Of a stretch of DNA of 64,000 nucleotides, positions 8,748-18,032 are shown piece after piece. The notes below the pieces were generated by a model. That model saw only the letters and a program-made list of their open reading frames with translations. It had not been told where the DNA came from and searched no databases. The translations under genes were made by a program, and so were the position numbers. Position 1 is the first letter of the stretch. The number at the start of each line of letters is the position of its first letter. Source of the stretch: Phycisphaerae bacterium (GTDB taxonomy: Bacteria; Planctomycetota; Phycisphaerae; UBA1845; UTPLA1); NCBI GenBank assembly GCA_016935885.1, contig JAFGQA010000154.1, positions 6,770 through 70,769 on the forward strand, written 5' to 3'.

Positions 8748-10822
8748 GGCTCCCCCTCCTCGCCAATGAACGGCGCGGTGGAGGCCTCGGCATTCGGGCC
8801 ATCTGAACGGGCCCGGTCGTCGTCCTCGAAGCCCGTCGGGCCGTCGATCTCGTCGGGAATGACGAACGGAGGCGCCGGCCGGCCGAATGGAGGACAGGTG
8901 ATCCCTGACTCCTCCGCGATCCGGTCGCGTATATAGGTCCGTATCGAGGATGCCTCGGATTCCCACGCCCGCCGGCCCAGCAGCTTTTCCTTGAGCTTGA
9001 TCGCGTGCAGGTGTCGGGGGTAGTTGTGCAGGGTCATGTCGGCATCCCACAGTGCTTTCTCGACGTCCCCGCTCGCCAGGTGCTCCAGTGCCCAGCGGTA
9101 GTGCGCCTGGCCCAGCCTCTCTCGGCCCAGCCACTGAATACCGCGCCGCATTCCGACGCGCGCACGCTCGACGTCCTGCTCCAATCCCTCGCTTGCCAGT
9201 GAATCCAACTCCCCTTTGATGATGTGTACGGTGAGCAGAATGATGACTTCCTCACGAATCGTGTTGTCGCGCGTCGTGCGGAACAGCGCACCGGCAATGG
9301 GAATGTCCCCCAGAACCGGCACCTGTTCTCTCGCGGCCGTGCTGACGTCCCTGAAGAGACCGCCAATCAGGATCGTGTGCCCATCCTTCACCAGGATGTT
9401 CGTGGTAACCTCGGTCGTCTGCTCCCACGGCAGCTCGTTGACGACGCCGCCCGTAGAATCCTTGGGGTGGATCTCCATCCGGACGTGCCCGTCGTCGCCG
9501 ATGAATGGCCGGAAGGTCAGGATGGTGCCTGTCTCCAGGAACTCGACGTTTTGAACGGCCGCCGTTTCGGTCACCGTCGTCGTGAAGTAGCCGTCACGCC
9601 GTCCCACGATGACCTGGCCCACCTGTTTGTTCAAAGCCAGGATCTTCGGGTTGGCCAAGACATCCGTATCGCTGATTTGCTCCAAAGCGCGGATAAACAC
9701 GCCGATCTGGTCCTTGATGATCCCAAACGTGAAACCGCCTGCGGGGACCCCCGTGTTGAAGTCCGTCCGCGCGGTCATGGTCGTGTCGCCCAGCAAATCG
9801 ACCGGTGTGTTACCGGTCGTGATGTCTTGCGCCGCCGGGCTCACGCTCGTGAGGGTCGTGAAGTCGATTCCCCCGACCGTGGTAAAGTCGATGCCGAGGG
9901 CGTTGTCCTCCGAGAGCGTGGCGCGCAGAACCGTCGCCTCGATCAGGACCTGCTTCGGTTGGGCGTCCAGTTGCCGAATCACATCCTCGATCTCACTGAC
10001 CTTCTCCACGTAGTCGGTGACGATCAGCGTATCCGGTGTGGCGACCGAATCGCCCTCCGTGTCGTTCATTCCCTCGTCACCGCCCAACCCGACGCTGGAC
10101 GGCGGTGTCACGGAGATCTTGCCGATATTGCTGAGCAGTGGCTCGATCAACCCCCGCACCGCCGCGGCGTTCATGTACGTCATCTTGAAGACACGCGACG
10201 TGACTTGCCGCCCCGCTTGGGCTTGCGCGGCCAGCTCTTCCAGGGGATACACATAAATGAAATCGCCCCTGGCGACGAATCCCAGCCCGTTGGACACCAG
10301 CATGGCCGTTAGCGCGTCCTCAAATGTGACGTTGTACATGCTGGCGGTGACGGTTCCGTCGACGCCGTCCGCCATGACGATGTTCCGCTTCGACGGCTCA
10401 GACAACAGCCGCAGCGCATCGGCCAGCGGCAGACCGGAGACGTGCATCGTGACTCGGTCGTTGACGCCCACTTGAATCTTCTGTTCGGTCTGTTCGTCAG
10501 TGGTGGCGCCGCGTGATTCTTCCGGCGGCATGGCGGACTGCTCTTCCGCCGATGTGTTGAGCTGCCGTCCCGCCAACGCGGCAGGCTTTTCTTCCACCAG
10601 CACGTCAGAATCCTTCTGCGGCAACACATCCGGCAGGGCGCGCAAAGACTCCTCCCATCCTTCCGCCATCGATTGTCCCCGCAGCACTCCACATTCACGA
10701 CCGCCGTCGAAAGCCACGATCGACATCACGGTGGCAAGCAGGAGCCTTGCGCGCAGACTCCGCCGGCCGCCTTGTCCGGCCACGGTTGTACGCCGCTGCT
10801 CACCACGGGGAGGAACTGACAT
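8744..10822 (-). CDS. gspD: Outer-membrane secretin (GspD/PilQ family)
   Basis: A 692-residue secretin subunit, the outer-membrane channel of the machine. A signal-like hydrophobic stretch (RARLLLATVMSIVAF) is followed by an STN/N0-type domain (VTMHVSGLPLADALRLL), N1/N3 modules (FKMTYMNAAAVRGLIEPLL; DTLIVTDYVEKVSEIEDVI) and the secretin domain with the signature VPVLGDIPIAGALFR and EEVIILLTVHII. An unusual C-terminal extension of about 150 residues, helical then Pro/Asp-rich, follows the secretin domain. The start follows GGAAGG. The order PilM-PilN-PilO-GspC-like-secretin matches type IV pilus pilMNOPQ loci, so PilQ would be an equally good name. Confidence 0.93.
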   Translation of the reverse strand: MSVPPRGEQRRTTVAGQGGRRSLRARLLLATVMSIVAFDGGRECGVLRGQSMAEGWEESLRALPDVLPQKDSDVLVEEKPAALAGRQLNTSAEEQSAMPPEESRGATTDEQTEQKIQVGVNDRVTMHVSGLPLADALRLLSEPSKRNIVMADGVDGTVTASMYNVTFEDALTAMLVSNGLGFVARGDFIYVYPLEELAAQAQAGRQVTSRVFKMTYMNAAAVRGLIEPLLSNIGKISVTPPSSVGLGGDEGMNDTEGDSVATPDTLIVTDYVEKVSEIEDVIRQLDAQPKQVLIEATVLRATLSEDNALGIDFTTVGGIDFTTLTSVSPAAQDITTGNTPVDLLGDTTMTARTDFNTGVPAGGFTFGIIKDQIGVFIRALEQISDTDVLANPKILALNKQVGQVIVGRRDGYFTTTVTETAAVQNVEFLETGTILTFRPFIGDDGHVRMEIHPKDSTGGVVNELPWEQTTEVTTNILVKDGHTILIGGLFRDVSTAAREQVPVLGDIPIAGALFRTTRDNTIREEVIILLTVHIIKGELDSLASEGLEQDVERARVGMRRGIQWLGRERLGQAHYRWALEHLASGDVEKALWDADMTLHNYPRHLHAIKLKEKLLGRRAWESEASSIRTYIRDRIAEESGITCPPFGRPAPPFVIPDEIDGPTGFEDDDRARSDGPNAEASTAPFIGEEGEP

Positions 10823-10910
10823 TACACCTTCCCTGTCCGTCTCTTTTCAGACGCTCGCCTTGGACACTCCGTTGTTATCCCGTTATAAGTCGGTTGTAGA
10901 GCGGCCTGGG

Positions 10911-10946
10911 TTGTGCTTCAAGGTGTGCTTCAACGTGTGCTTCAGG
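10911..10946. repeat. Tandem 12-bp repeat, three copies
   Basis: Three near-identical 12-mers of the form gtgtgcttcaag lie between the GspC-like gene and the secretin. The TGA stop of the GspC-like gene (10944-10942) lies inside the first unit on its coding strand. Confidence 0.7.
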
Positions 10947-11703
10947 GCATCACGAGCTTGCGAACAACGCTGGATTTGCGGACGGTCACCCGCCGGTCCT
11001 CAATGCGAACGACCGAGAAGCCCTGGATCACGTCTCCCTCGTGCACAAGATGTCCGGAAATGTACGCCATCGGAACCGAACCGGTCATGGTCGACTGAAG
11101 TTGGAGCCTTGCCAATGCCTCGCTCATTTCGTCCGACTCTCGTTGTCGAGCTTTTTGATACTCCGTCATCAGCACACTGAATTGTTGCCAGAACCCTATT
11201 GAAGATTCGGCTTCCTTCGCATCGCTGTCGCGGCTGGCTTCGAAGTGGGAGTATCCGCCGGCCGGTCGAAACTTCGACCAGGCCTCGGACGGTATGTTAA
11301 ACAGATCGCGTTCCAGGACCTGCGGCATGTCGTCAATGGATGCCACAGGCTCCGCTTCGAGGCGCTCGGACCTCGCGGGAGATTCCGCGAGCATCTTATC
11401 GGCCCGTGCATGACGAGGTGCCTGCCGGGCAGGCTCGACCGCTTCCGGACTGGGCCGAATCCTCGGCTCTACCGGATCCCTCGGCGCTACCGGAGTTGCC
11501 ACGACCGGCATGGCCTCCACCGTTGCGGGCTTCGAGCTGGGCAGAAACGATCTCACCACCACCACGAGCAAAACGACGAACAAGCCCCCCAGTATCGCCG
11601 ACTTCTTCTTGTCGACGATCAGTTGCTGCTTAAAAGCTGTCAGCCATTCACCGAAGTTGCCTGACATCCATATTCCCATCCACGGCAGCCGCCAGCCGAA
11701 CAC
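10942..11703 (-). CDS. GspC/PilP-like inner-membrane linker protein
   Basis: A predicted 253-residue bitopic protein. A short cytoplasmic N-terminus leads to one membrane segment (SAILGGLFVVLLVVVV, about residues 35-50), then a long Pro-rich periplasmic linker and a C-terminal domain ending SGHLVHEGDVIQGFSVVRI with VTVRKSSVVRKL, which resembles the HR domain of GspC/PilP that contacts the secretin. The name rests on this fold pattern and gene order, not on strong sequence identity. Start uncertain: a GTG at 11703 directly after the PilO stop, or an ATG at 11667 (MSGNFGEWLTAF). Confidence 0.72.
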   Translation of the reverse strand: MFGWRLPWMGIWMSGNFGEWLTAFKQQLIVDKKKSAILGGLFVVLLVVVVRSFLPSSKPATVEAMPVVATPVAPRDPVEPRIRPSPEAVEPARQAPRHARADKMLAESPARSERLEAEPVASIDDMPQVLERDLFNIPSEAWSKFRPAGGYSHFEASRDSDAKEAESSIGFWQQFSVLMTEYQKARQRESDEMSEALARLQLQSTMTGSVPMAYISGHLVHEGDVIQGFSVVRIEDRRVTVRKSSVVRKLVMP

Positions 11704-12273
11704 TCACTCCGGGTAGTGGTAGGTGTGCAGCAAGATCTCGACACGTACTTCTCCGGGTTGCACCTCATCGTTGACCACTTTCACGTCTTCCACATGGAAC
11801 AGCCTGGGCAACGCCTCCACATTCTTCAGAAACTCGAACAGCTTCGTGAAGCTGGTCTCGAAGGACAGACGCACCGGCAGAATGATCGTGCCCTTCGCCA
11901 GTTGTAGTGTCTCTGGAAGCCTGGTCTCGTCCAGACGCAGCGCTCGCCTGGGCTGCACCACGTAGTCGTTGATGTCGCTCTTCTTGAGGTTCTCGGACAG
12001 ATCGTTGAGGAATTCCCCGAACTGCCGGTCGGCCGGCAACCGCTTCCGAAAGTCCCTCATCCTTTCATCCATCTCCATGATGGACGCATACAGCTCGCTG
12101 ACGTTGCCAACTCTCTGCTGGTCGGCGCGAACCGCCGCCACCTCCTCAGCAACCTCGCCGCGAACCTTCTCGATGTCCCTTGATCCGGGGATCAGCAGAC
12201 CGAATACAAACCCCGCGGTGAGCGCCACGACAATGGTGACGACAATCAGATTCATCTTCAGGAAGTTCACCAC
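11704..12273 (-). CDS. pilO: PilO/GspM-like assembly platform protein
   Basis: A 189-residue bitopic inner-membrane protein: one N-terminal membrane segment (LIVVTIVVALTAGFVFGLL), a coiled-coil stretch (about residues 32-80) and a ferredoxin-like C-terminal domain, the usual PilO layout. Together with PilM and PilN it forms the ring that couples the cytoplasmic ATPase to the secretin. The GTG start at 12273 overlaps the end of the PilN-like gene by 7 bases. The next gene begins at once after its TGA. Confidence 0.82.
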   Translation of the reverse strand: MVNFLKMNLIVVTIVVALTAGFVFGLLIPGSRDIEKVRGEVAEEVAAVRADQQRVGNVSELYASIMEMDERMRDFRKRLPADRQFGEFLNDLSENLKKSDINDYVVQPRRALRLDETRLPETLQLAKGTIILPVRLSFETSFTKLFEFLKNVEALPRLFHVEDVKVVNDEVQPGEVRVEILLHTYHYPE

Positions 12274-12935
12274 GAGCCCCCCACTTGCTTCGCCAGATCA
12301 CACGTCAACTCAAACCGCCGTGCCTCGCGCCCGGCCCACGCCGTGGCTTCTCCCATCTCCATTTGGACCCGACTGAGCAGTTCGGAGTCCTCCAGCGCCG
12401 CCGCGAATCCAATCACTTCCGGAATCTCGCGGGCGATCCCGTTCATCGTGATCCGATCGACCGTCAGCTCATCCTCCAACTGCCGGTCGGACCGTGCCTG
12501 CCGAGAGGCCGGAGGCGTCGGCCGGCCTCGCTGCAGATCATCTTCCTCTTTTACTGCGTATCGACGTAATGAAGGACAATGCACTGACAGCTCCGTGAGA
12601 ACCACGGTTTCGGGCATCCGCCGGCTGATGTCGCTGAAAACGACAACCAAGTCCAGGTCGCCCCGGAGTTGTTCAATCAATCGCCGGTGGTTCCGGAGTG
12701 CTGCCCGTTCGGCCTCCATCGCTTCTTTCTTGGCGAGGTGAATGGCGATCTGTTCGTGCTGCCTGGCAACATCGGGCATCATCGCCCTCTCGCTCGCCAG
12801 GCGGTGCTTGTGGACAACAGCCCAAACCAACATGATCGCAATCAGCAGCCCGACACACGATGCCCGAAGCCTGATCGCGCGCTTCAGCGTGTGCGCCTCG
12901 CGGTAACGGGTCGGGATGAAATCGCAATCTTCCAC
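12267..12935 (-). CDS. pilN: PilN-like assembly platform protein
   Basis: A 222-residue bitopic protein with the PilN-type start DFIPTRYREAHTLKRAIRLR, in which a short cytoplasmic peptide binds PilM. A membrane helix (about residues 24-41), a coiled-coil (about 55-95) and a periplasmic domain follow. The stretch about 130-150 is polar and Arg-rich and interrupts the periplasmic domain, possibly an insertion. It lies between PilM-like and PilO-like genes in the standard order. Confidence 0.82.
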   Translation of the reverse strand: MEDCDFIPTRYREAHTLKRAIRLRASCVGLLIAIMLVWAVVHKHRLASERAMMPDVARQHEQIAIHLAKKEAMEAERAALRNHRRLIEQLRGDLDLVVVFSDISRRMPETVVLTELSVHCPSLRRYAVKEEDDLQRGRPTPPASRQARSDRQLEDELTVDRITMNGIAREIPEVIGFAAALEDSELLSRVQMEMGEATAWAGREARRFELTCDLAKQVGGSW

Positions 12936-12957
12936 GTTCGAAGGCTCCCATGGGCCG

Positions 12958-14133
12958 CTACATGCCCGCCGTGGCCGTTCGGTAGTCAGCCAGGCTCACC
13001 GGGTGCGCGTCGCGCTGCTCCGACCACGCAACGCCGCGCAACGCCAGGCCACAAGCAACCGCCCATGCCGGTTGAAACGCACGCTCTTCTCTCGCGCCGA
13101 GCCGTCCAATCCGCGACACGCCCATAAGGGGATTCCCGATCGTGCACGGAACGTCGATCCCCTCGGCGATGATCTGCATCAGCGACGGCTCGTGTGCCTC
13201 TCCGCCCACCAGCGTCAGGCTTCGCGGCTTCTGCCCGCGAAAGGTCACCGCGTAGTAACGAAGGCACAGTTGCACGTCACGGGCGACCCGTTCGATCACC
13301 GGCCGCACCGCGTCCCCCACGGTGGCACAAACCTCCTCCGGCACGGCGCTCTTGTCGCCGGTGCGTCGCCCTGAGGTCTCTCGCACGATTCGGACACGCA
13401 ACGCCGCCGCCTCTTTTCTCGAGATCGACAACGCCTTGGCCACGGATTCGTTGAGATGTTGACCGCCGACGTCAATCATCTTCAAAAAGGACACGTCCGT
13501 CCCGTGCGCCAGGACGATCGATGTCCCGCGCCAACCCACATCCAGAAAGACGTTGACGGACTGGGCGTCTTCCATCCTGCGCAGGAACCGAAAGAAACAA
13601 CGCGCCACCGCGCACGGCGCAATGTCGAGCGCCACCGGATTCAGCTTGAGCGACTCGAGCATCTTCAACCGGGCATCCACGACCTCGTCCGGAGAGGCGA
13701 ACACGATGATTTCTTTCTTTAACTCATTGCCGTGCCGGACCTCCCCCGCCGTCATGTGGCGAAACTGCGCGCCGCCTTCATCCATGCCAAACCTGTCCCG
13801 CGCTTCGAACTCGATGGCCGAGGCCATCTCCTCGGAAGGCATCCGGGGCAGGCGGATGTTCTTCAATTGAAACTCACCGCTCCCCAGCGCGGTCACCACG
13901 CGGCGTCCCTGAAAGGGGTACTGCCGCAATGCGTCGCGGACCGCCTGCTCGATCGCCGCGCTCCGCTCGGAGGAACCGCTCATGGACGGAGGAATCTCGC
14001 AGTGCGCCGCGGCGAGGAGGCCCAGTTCCTCCCCGTCGCGGGAGAATTGCACCATCTTGATGCCGGCCGCGCCGACATCCAGGCCGATCGGCCCATGTTC
14101 CGCACGTCGTTTCAGCAACTTGGCCTCCCACAC
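12958..14133 (-). CDS. pilM: PilM-like actin-fold protein
   Basis: A 391-residue cytoplasmic protein with the actin/FtsA-type ATPase fold: phosphate-1 loop IGLDVGAAGIKMVQF (about residues 16-30), the segment RRVVTALGSGEFQLKNIRLP, phosphate-2 region VNVFLDVGWRGTSIVLAHG and the adenosine motif LTLVGGEAHEPSL. It should sit under the inner membrane and bind the N-terminal peptide of the PilN-like protein. The GTG start at 14133 is the only sensible start near the end of the pseudopilin gene and has a weak ribosome site. Length is typical. Confidence 0.87.
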   Translation of the reverse strand: MWEAKLLKRRAEHGPIGLDVGAAGIKMVQFSRDGEELGLLAAAHCEIPPSMSGSSERSAAIEQAVRDALRQYPFQGRRVVTALGSGEFQLKNIRLPRMPSEEMASAIEFEARDRFGMDEGGAQFRHMTAGEVRHGNELKKEIIVFASPDEVVDARLKMLESLKLNPVALDIAPCAVARCFFRFLRRMEDAQSVNVFLDVGWRGTSIVLAHGTDVSFLKMIDVGGQHLNESVAKALSISRKEAAALRVRIVRETSGRRTGDKSAVPEEVCATVGDAVRPVIERVARDVQLCLRYYAVTFRGQKPRSLTLVGGEAHEPSLMQIIAEGIDVPCTIGNPLMGVSRIGRLGAREERAFQPAWAVACGLALRGVAWSEQRDAHPVSLADYRTATAGM

Positions 14134-14145
14134 GTGTCGTTGGCG

Positions 14146-14856
14146 TTACTTACCAGCCGGGAGTCCACCGGCCGGAAATCCGCTCGGCAGAACAACGCTG
14201 AATTTCTTGGTTGTCACGGTACGGGTCGCAATCGGCGCGACCACGACTTCGTAGTCGGCACCCGCCGACGTCAATTGCAGGATAGCCGGCGTCTGTTGGT
14301 CGAGACCGCCCAGCGAATCGAAGCCCAGGACCGCGTCGCCACCCAGATCGCACGCCACGAGCTGGACCTGCTCCATTCCCGGATCCCCGTCTGGGCCAAA
14401 CTGCCTGAGGAAGGGCAAACCGGTCCGAGGATGCGCGATCGGCGTGTCGGGCGAGGCCGCCTTCGCCAGCCAGTAACGGTTACCATCGCCATCCACCTTG
14501 ATGACGACCGGATCGTCCGGCCGCGCAATCGAAAGGCTTCGGGCGTAGTGAACGTCCGCCTCGAAGGTCGTGGCCACTCGCCCGCCCTGCTCCTTCGCAG
14601 CAGTATCACTATCGGGCATGGCCATGAGCGCCAGAATGGCTGCGACGACGACGACGACGATCAACTCGACAATAGTGAATGCTCCGTGCTTAATCCTGCA
14701 ACGCAAAGTCGTCGTGTCGGAGTCCCAAGAGCCCCAGACCTTGGTCGGGGGGTACGTTAGAACGTGTCCCACAGCCACCCCCCGACCAAGGTCGGGGGCT
14801 CTTGGACACAATGACCCGTTACTTTGCGCCGTAGGGTTAATCACACTGACCCCCAT
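14146..14856 (-). CDS. GspH-like minor pseudopilin with a repeat-extended leader
   Basis: The prepilin signature HGAFTIVELIVVVVVAAILALMAMP marks a type II/IV pseudopilin, with Ala before Phe as the cleavage site and Glu at +5. The mature part is about 180 residues and Gly/Asp-rich, like GspH/FimT proteins. The only start with a good ribosome site is the ATG at 14856 (GGAGGGG upstream); it gives a leader of about 55 residues, most of it encoded by an 81-bp palindromic element (14725-14805). A TTG at 14706 would give a normal short leader but has no ribosome site. Either the leader has been lengthened by an insertion or initiation moved. It follows the small anchored protein gene and precedes pilM. 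Confidence 0.8.
   Translation of the reverse strand: MGVSVINPTAQSNGSLCPRAPDLGRGVAVGHVLTYPPTKVWGSWDSDTTTLRCRIKHGAFTIVELIVVVVVAAILALMAMPDSDTAAKEQGGRVATTFEADVHYARSLSIARPDDPVVIKVDGDGNRYWLAKAASPDTPIAHPRTGLPFLRQFGPDGDPGMEQVQLVACDLGGDAVLGFDSLGGLDQQTPAILQLTSAGADYEVVVAPIATRTVTTKKFSVVLPSGFPAGGLPAGK
14725..14805. repeat. 81-bp palindromic element inside the pseudopilin leader
   Basis: Two 28-bp arms (14725-14752 and 14778-14805) are inverted copies with one mismatch, starting CCAAGAGCCCC and sharing GACCTTGGTCGGGG, around a 25-base loop. Partial copies lie at 16680-16702 and 17152-17176. Confidence 0.85.
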
Positions 14857-14908
14857 CGTACCCCTCCATTCAGGCGTGTGTGCCGACATCCCCGTGCCAC
14901 AGGGACTA

Positions 14909-15211
14909 TCAGGGCGGACTCTTACCGCCTCTGCCCCGGCTGCCATCGGCCTTATCGGTATCCATTATCTCCACCTTGATCGCTTTGGCTCGCAGGTGTT
15001 GCAGAATCTCCTCCAGCAAGCGGTTGGTCCTGTGCGCCTCATCGATCATCTGATTCCGCTGGAGGCCCGAGTCTGGTACCTGCGCCTGCGCCGTCGGCAA
15101 CATGCTCGGCCGCCCAGCCCATAACTCGATCGCAATCACCGTCAACAGGACGGTGATGACCAGCAGCACGCTCCGTGTAAGCCGATCCAGTGTGAATTCC
15201 CGTCTCACCAT
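14909..15211 (-). CDS. Small membrane-anchored protein of the pilus cluster
   Basis: A 100-residue protein with one membrane helix near the N-terminus (SVLLVITVLLTVIAIELW, about residues 14-31) and a short helical periplasmic tail (MIDEAHRTNRLLEEILQHLR) ending in a Gly/Ser/Lys-rich stretch. I recognise no family. The ATG at 15211 follows AGGG. Its position between the GspK-like protein and pseudopilin H suggests a small accessory factor of the machine. Confidence 0.6.
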   Translation of the reverse strand: MVRREFTLDRLTRSVLLVITVLLTVIAIELWAGRPSMLPTAQAQVPDSGLQRNQMIDEAHRTNRLLEEILQHLRAKAIKVEIMDTDKADGSRGRGGKSPP

Positions 15212-15400
15212 GACCCTGCCCTGCACTTGTAGTTACATCTCGAAGGATGAGTTTGGCGGTGTGCCACGGGCAGCATGGCTGCCCGTGCTCACTGGCGGGC
15301 AAGCCGCCAGTGGCACCCACACGGGCAAGCCGCCAGTGGCACCCGCGCGCGCCTTGTCAGTTCTCCCGCGTGCCTTGTCGGTTCTGCCCTGCACGCCTCG

Positions 15401-16606
15401 TCAGTTCTCCTTCCAGCTAAGGATGGTAATGGGCAGGACGTCCGCCGAACGCGCGAAGTCCCAGAAGGTCGAGCGCCCTGCGTCCCAATTGAACCGTAAG
15501 GTGTCGTTCGAACCGCCCGTGTTGAACCCGTGTTCGCCGTCCTTCAATTGCGTCATGCAGGCCCCGGTCACGTCCATGAAGACGTTCTTGCCCCCATCCT
15601 TGATTTCCTTCCCGCACAGGACCGAGCCGATAACCGTCAAGCCGCTGTTGTAGGATTTGAACTCAATCTGGTCCTTCACGACCAAGGCCGGGTAGTCGTC
15701 GACGGCCGTCACCTCGATTCCCGGGCCATCGATACTGAGTTTGCCATTGACGACCAGCGTGCCGTGCAGCTCCACCCAAGCCTCCAGCTCGAAGTCCCCG
15801 TTGATGTAGATGATTCGGCCGGGATTGGTGCCGGACCAGTCCTGGGCATTGAGCTGGTCCGCCTCCCAGTAGAAGATGTTGCTGTGCGGCCAACTGGAGT
15901 AGGCCGAGTACTGAGTTCCGCGGATGTTGTAGGTCTGGTAAAGCGAGGGTTGCATCAGCGGAGCTGGGAACGGCTGCTGATTCGGGTTGATCGACGCCGG
16001 CGGGCCTCCGCCGGTCCACTCGATGTCGCCCGTCGCGAAGAGGTTCCCGTCGCACCATCCACTGCCTTTGAGCTTGTCTACGGTGAAGATGTCACCATGG
16101 ACCGTAGCCGTCGCCGGCACTTCCAGCTTCTTGCCACAATAGAGGGCATAGGGGATTTCCCACTTTGGCTTTGGCGGGACCAGTACTTCCGCCGTAATCG
16201 TGTGCTTGCCGCGGATGCTGCCGTCCAGGTCGTGTGCCACGCCCACGGCAGTGATGGTGAACAGATTCGGATCGGTCCCGTCCCGCACCACTACGACGTC
16301 CGTGTAGTCCGCCGTCTCGTCAACGGCGATGCCGGAGCTGCCCGTCCAGTAGGTGCCTTTCGGAACCGTCGTCGGCGGATACATCAGGAAGTGCGTCCCG
16401 AAATCAATACCGGACTCCGCCACGTATTGTGCCCGACCGGCGGCCAGACGGTTCACCGCCTCCGGCACGATGGTGCTGTGCGCGTCGAGAAAGGCCCAAC
16501 CCAGCGTGGCTACGACGGCGGTCAGGCCCAGCACGACGATCAGGATATAGCCGCGGCGTCCGGTGCGTTTTCGCGTCCTTGGTTCGTTGTTTCTGAAAGC
16601 CATCAT
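15401..16606 (-). CDS. PilX/GspK-like pilus assembly protein
   Basis: A 401-residue protein. After the ATGATG at 16606-16601, RRGYILIVVLGLTAVVATLGWAFL is a PilX-type N-terminal helix that lacks the usual prepilin Glu. The long C-terminal part is beta-rich and polar (VHGDIFTVDKLKGSGWCDGN; GTLVVNGKLSIDGPG), with repeated Gly turns like pilus-tip PilX/PilY-associated or bactofilin-type beta structures. A longer frame to 16738 only adds residues encoded by a palindromic repeat. It probably forms or caps the pseudopilus tip; this is inference from the N-terminal helix and location. Confidence 0.75.
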   Translation of the reverse strand: MMAFRNNEPRTRKRTGRRGYILIVVLGLTAVVATLGWAFLDAHSTIVPEAVNRLAAGRAQYVAESGIDFGTHFLMYPPTTVPKGTYWTGSSGIAVDETADYTDVVVVRDGTDPNLFTITAVGVAHDLDGSIRGKHTITAEVLVPPKPKWEIPYALYCGKKLEVPATATVHGDIFTVDKLKGSGWCDGNLFATGDIEWTGGGPPASINPNQQPFPAPLMQPSLYQTYNIRGTQYSAYSSWPHSNIFYWEADQLNAQDWSGTNPGRIIYINGDFELEAWVELHGTLVVNGKLSIDGPGIEVTAVDDYPALVVKDQIEFKSYNSGLTVIGSVLCGKEIKDGGKNVFMDVTGACMTQLKDGEHGFNTGGSNDTLRFNWDAGRSTFWDFARSADVLPITILSWKEN

Positions 16607-16679
16607 TCGCTGTCGGCCTCGATTGGGGTCTCGCATCTCAATCCGGTTTTGCAGAGCCGCCGAGCCGCACTCAGAAGAG

Positions 16680-17176
16680 CCGCCGACCTTGGTCGGGGGG
16701 CACATGCACGTTGGTCGCGAATCCACCCTCCTAACCAAGCCCGGGTACGCGTTTGGCGTTCAGGCGGGGTGGCATGGGTAACGAACGACACGCCCCACGG
16801 GGCGGGTCGTTCATTACCCGTGAGTACCGCTGGTACGAGAACCCGCTGGTGCGAGAATCCGCTCTCGCACCCACTTCCGCTAGTACGAGAATCCGCTCTC
16901 GCACCCACTTCCGCTAGTACGAGACTCCGCTCTCGCACCCACTTCCGGCGGGAATCCTTTCCCAGACCTCGATTCAAGGGGCCGAGAAGGGATTCTCGGC
17001 CCAAGGATTCTCGGCCCAAGGATTCTCGGCCCAGGGATTCTCGGCCCAGGGATTCTTGGCCCAGCTTCGGATGCCCACGGGTAAGTTCCGCCGCCGCTGG
17101 CGGCTTCGCCAATCCATGCCACCCTAACCCATGCCACCCCGCCGCAAATCCAGCCCCCGGCCAAGGTCGGGGGCTC
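16680..17176. repeat. Palindromic repeat cluster between GspJ and GspK-like genes
   Basis: No gene is seen in this gap of about 600 bases. It holds two partial copies of the CGACC-AAGG-TCGGGG palindrome (16680-16702, 17152-17176), a 44-bp hairpin with arms GGGTAACGAACGACACGCCCC (16776-16796) and its near complement (16799-16819), and an array of GCGAGAATCCGCTCTCGCAC and CAAGGATTCTCGGCC units (16836-17060). Closely related copies lie at 19.7-20.0 and 49.4-49.5 kb. Confidence 0.75.
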
Positions 17177-17221
17177 TGTTCGCGATTGCCTGTTACTCTT
17201 CCCAATACCGTCATCCCCCAA

Positions 17222-18028
17222 TCACAAATCCGAGAATCCGTCCCATCTGGAGAAGTGGAGCCGGCGGATGCGGCTCGAACCGGGCAGCGGAGCCGCTTGG
17301 GCCTCCGGGAGAAACAGATAGTCGCCCGACGCTTTCGGGCTTGCCGTCGTCTGAAACACCACTTCATCCGACCCGGTGCCAATGGTAAATCGGGTCTCCA
17401 CGATGCGGGTCTCGGTGTCTGCCGGATAGCCGTCGAAGGTCAGGCTCTCGATGCCCTCCGCCCAGATCACCATCTCCTTCTCCGGAACCGTGGCCATCAA
17501 GGCATCAACCTCGTCGACATCCGTGAAGTCATCCTGATCCACGACAGTCGTGTCGGCGGATTCGCTTAGGTGCTCGTACGTGACCCGATGGTTCGTCCCG
17601 TCGTACTTGATGACTGCCAACTCATTCAAGTTCAGCACATCGTCTTCGTTGGCGTCTTCGGCCCACAACGTGACCGCCGTCGTCGTCACCTCGCCGATCC
17701 CACGGGCGGACCGGATCTTCTGAGCGATGCGCGACAAGGCATAGTGCCCCGTGGTCTTTGTGTTGCGGATGTCGCGCGTCTCCGTCGACGCCTGACCGAT
17801 CGCGAAGATCAGCGTCGTCGCCGCAATGGCCGTCATCGCCGTGATCGTCGCCGCGAGCATCATCTCGACGAGCGTAAACGCCGATCGACGGACAGCAAAC
17901 GGCAAATGCCGAGTGGCCAACACGTGATTCTCGACGCCGTACGCCCTCGCCACACCTGTATTACAGGATCGTCTGCCGCCCGAGATGCGCCACGCGTGCC
18001 TCGCTATTCGCCATTCGCTATTCGCCAT
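17222..18028 (-). CDS. GspJ-like minor pseudopilin
   Basis: The prepilin motif VRRSAFTLVEMMLAATITAM marks a pseudopilin; the roughly 215-residue mature part, with its long variable domain, fits GspJ/PilW. The ATG at 18028 follows AGGA just after the GspI stop and gives a leader of about 50 residues, whose first part (MANSEWRIARHAWR) is encoded by a simple word repeat (gcgaatggcgaatagcg). A GTG or TTG near 17923 would give a normal short leader without a ribosome site. It lies five bases after the GspI-like gene. Confidence 0.82.
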   Translation of the reverse strand: MANSEWRIARHAWRISGGRRSCNTGVARAYGVENHVLATRHLPFAVRRSAFTLVEMMLAATITAMTAIAATTLIFAIGQASTETRDIRNTKTTGHYALSRIAQKIRSARGIGEVTTTAVTLWAEDANEDDVLNLNELAVIKYDGTNHRVTYEHLSESADTTVVDQDDFTDVDEVDALMATVPEKEMVIWAEGIESLTFDGYPADTETRIVETRFTIGTGSDEVVFQTTASPKASGDYLFLPEAQAAPLPGSSRIRRLHFSRWDGFSDL

Positions 18029-18032
18029 TCAC

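Noticed and set aside
15530..17569. Long plus-strand frame of 679 codons opposite the GspK-like gene.
   Set aside because: It is an antisense shadow in GC-rich DNA; its sequence is Arg/Asp/His-rich without domains and it runs through repeats.
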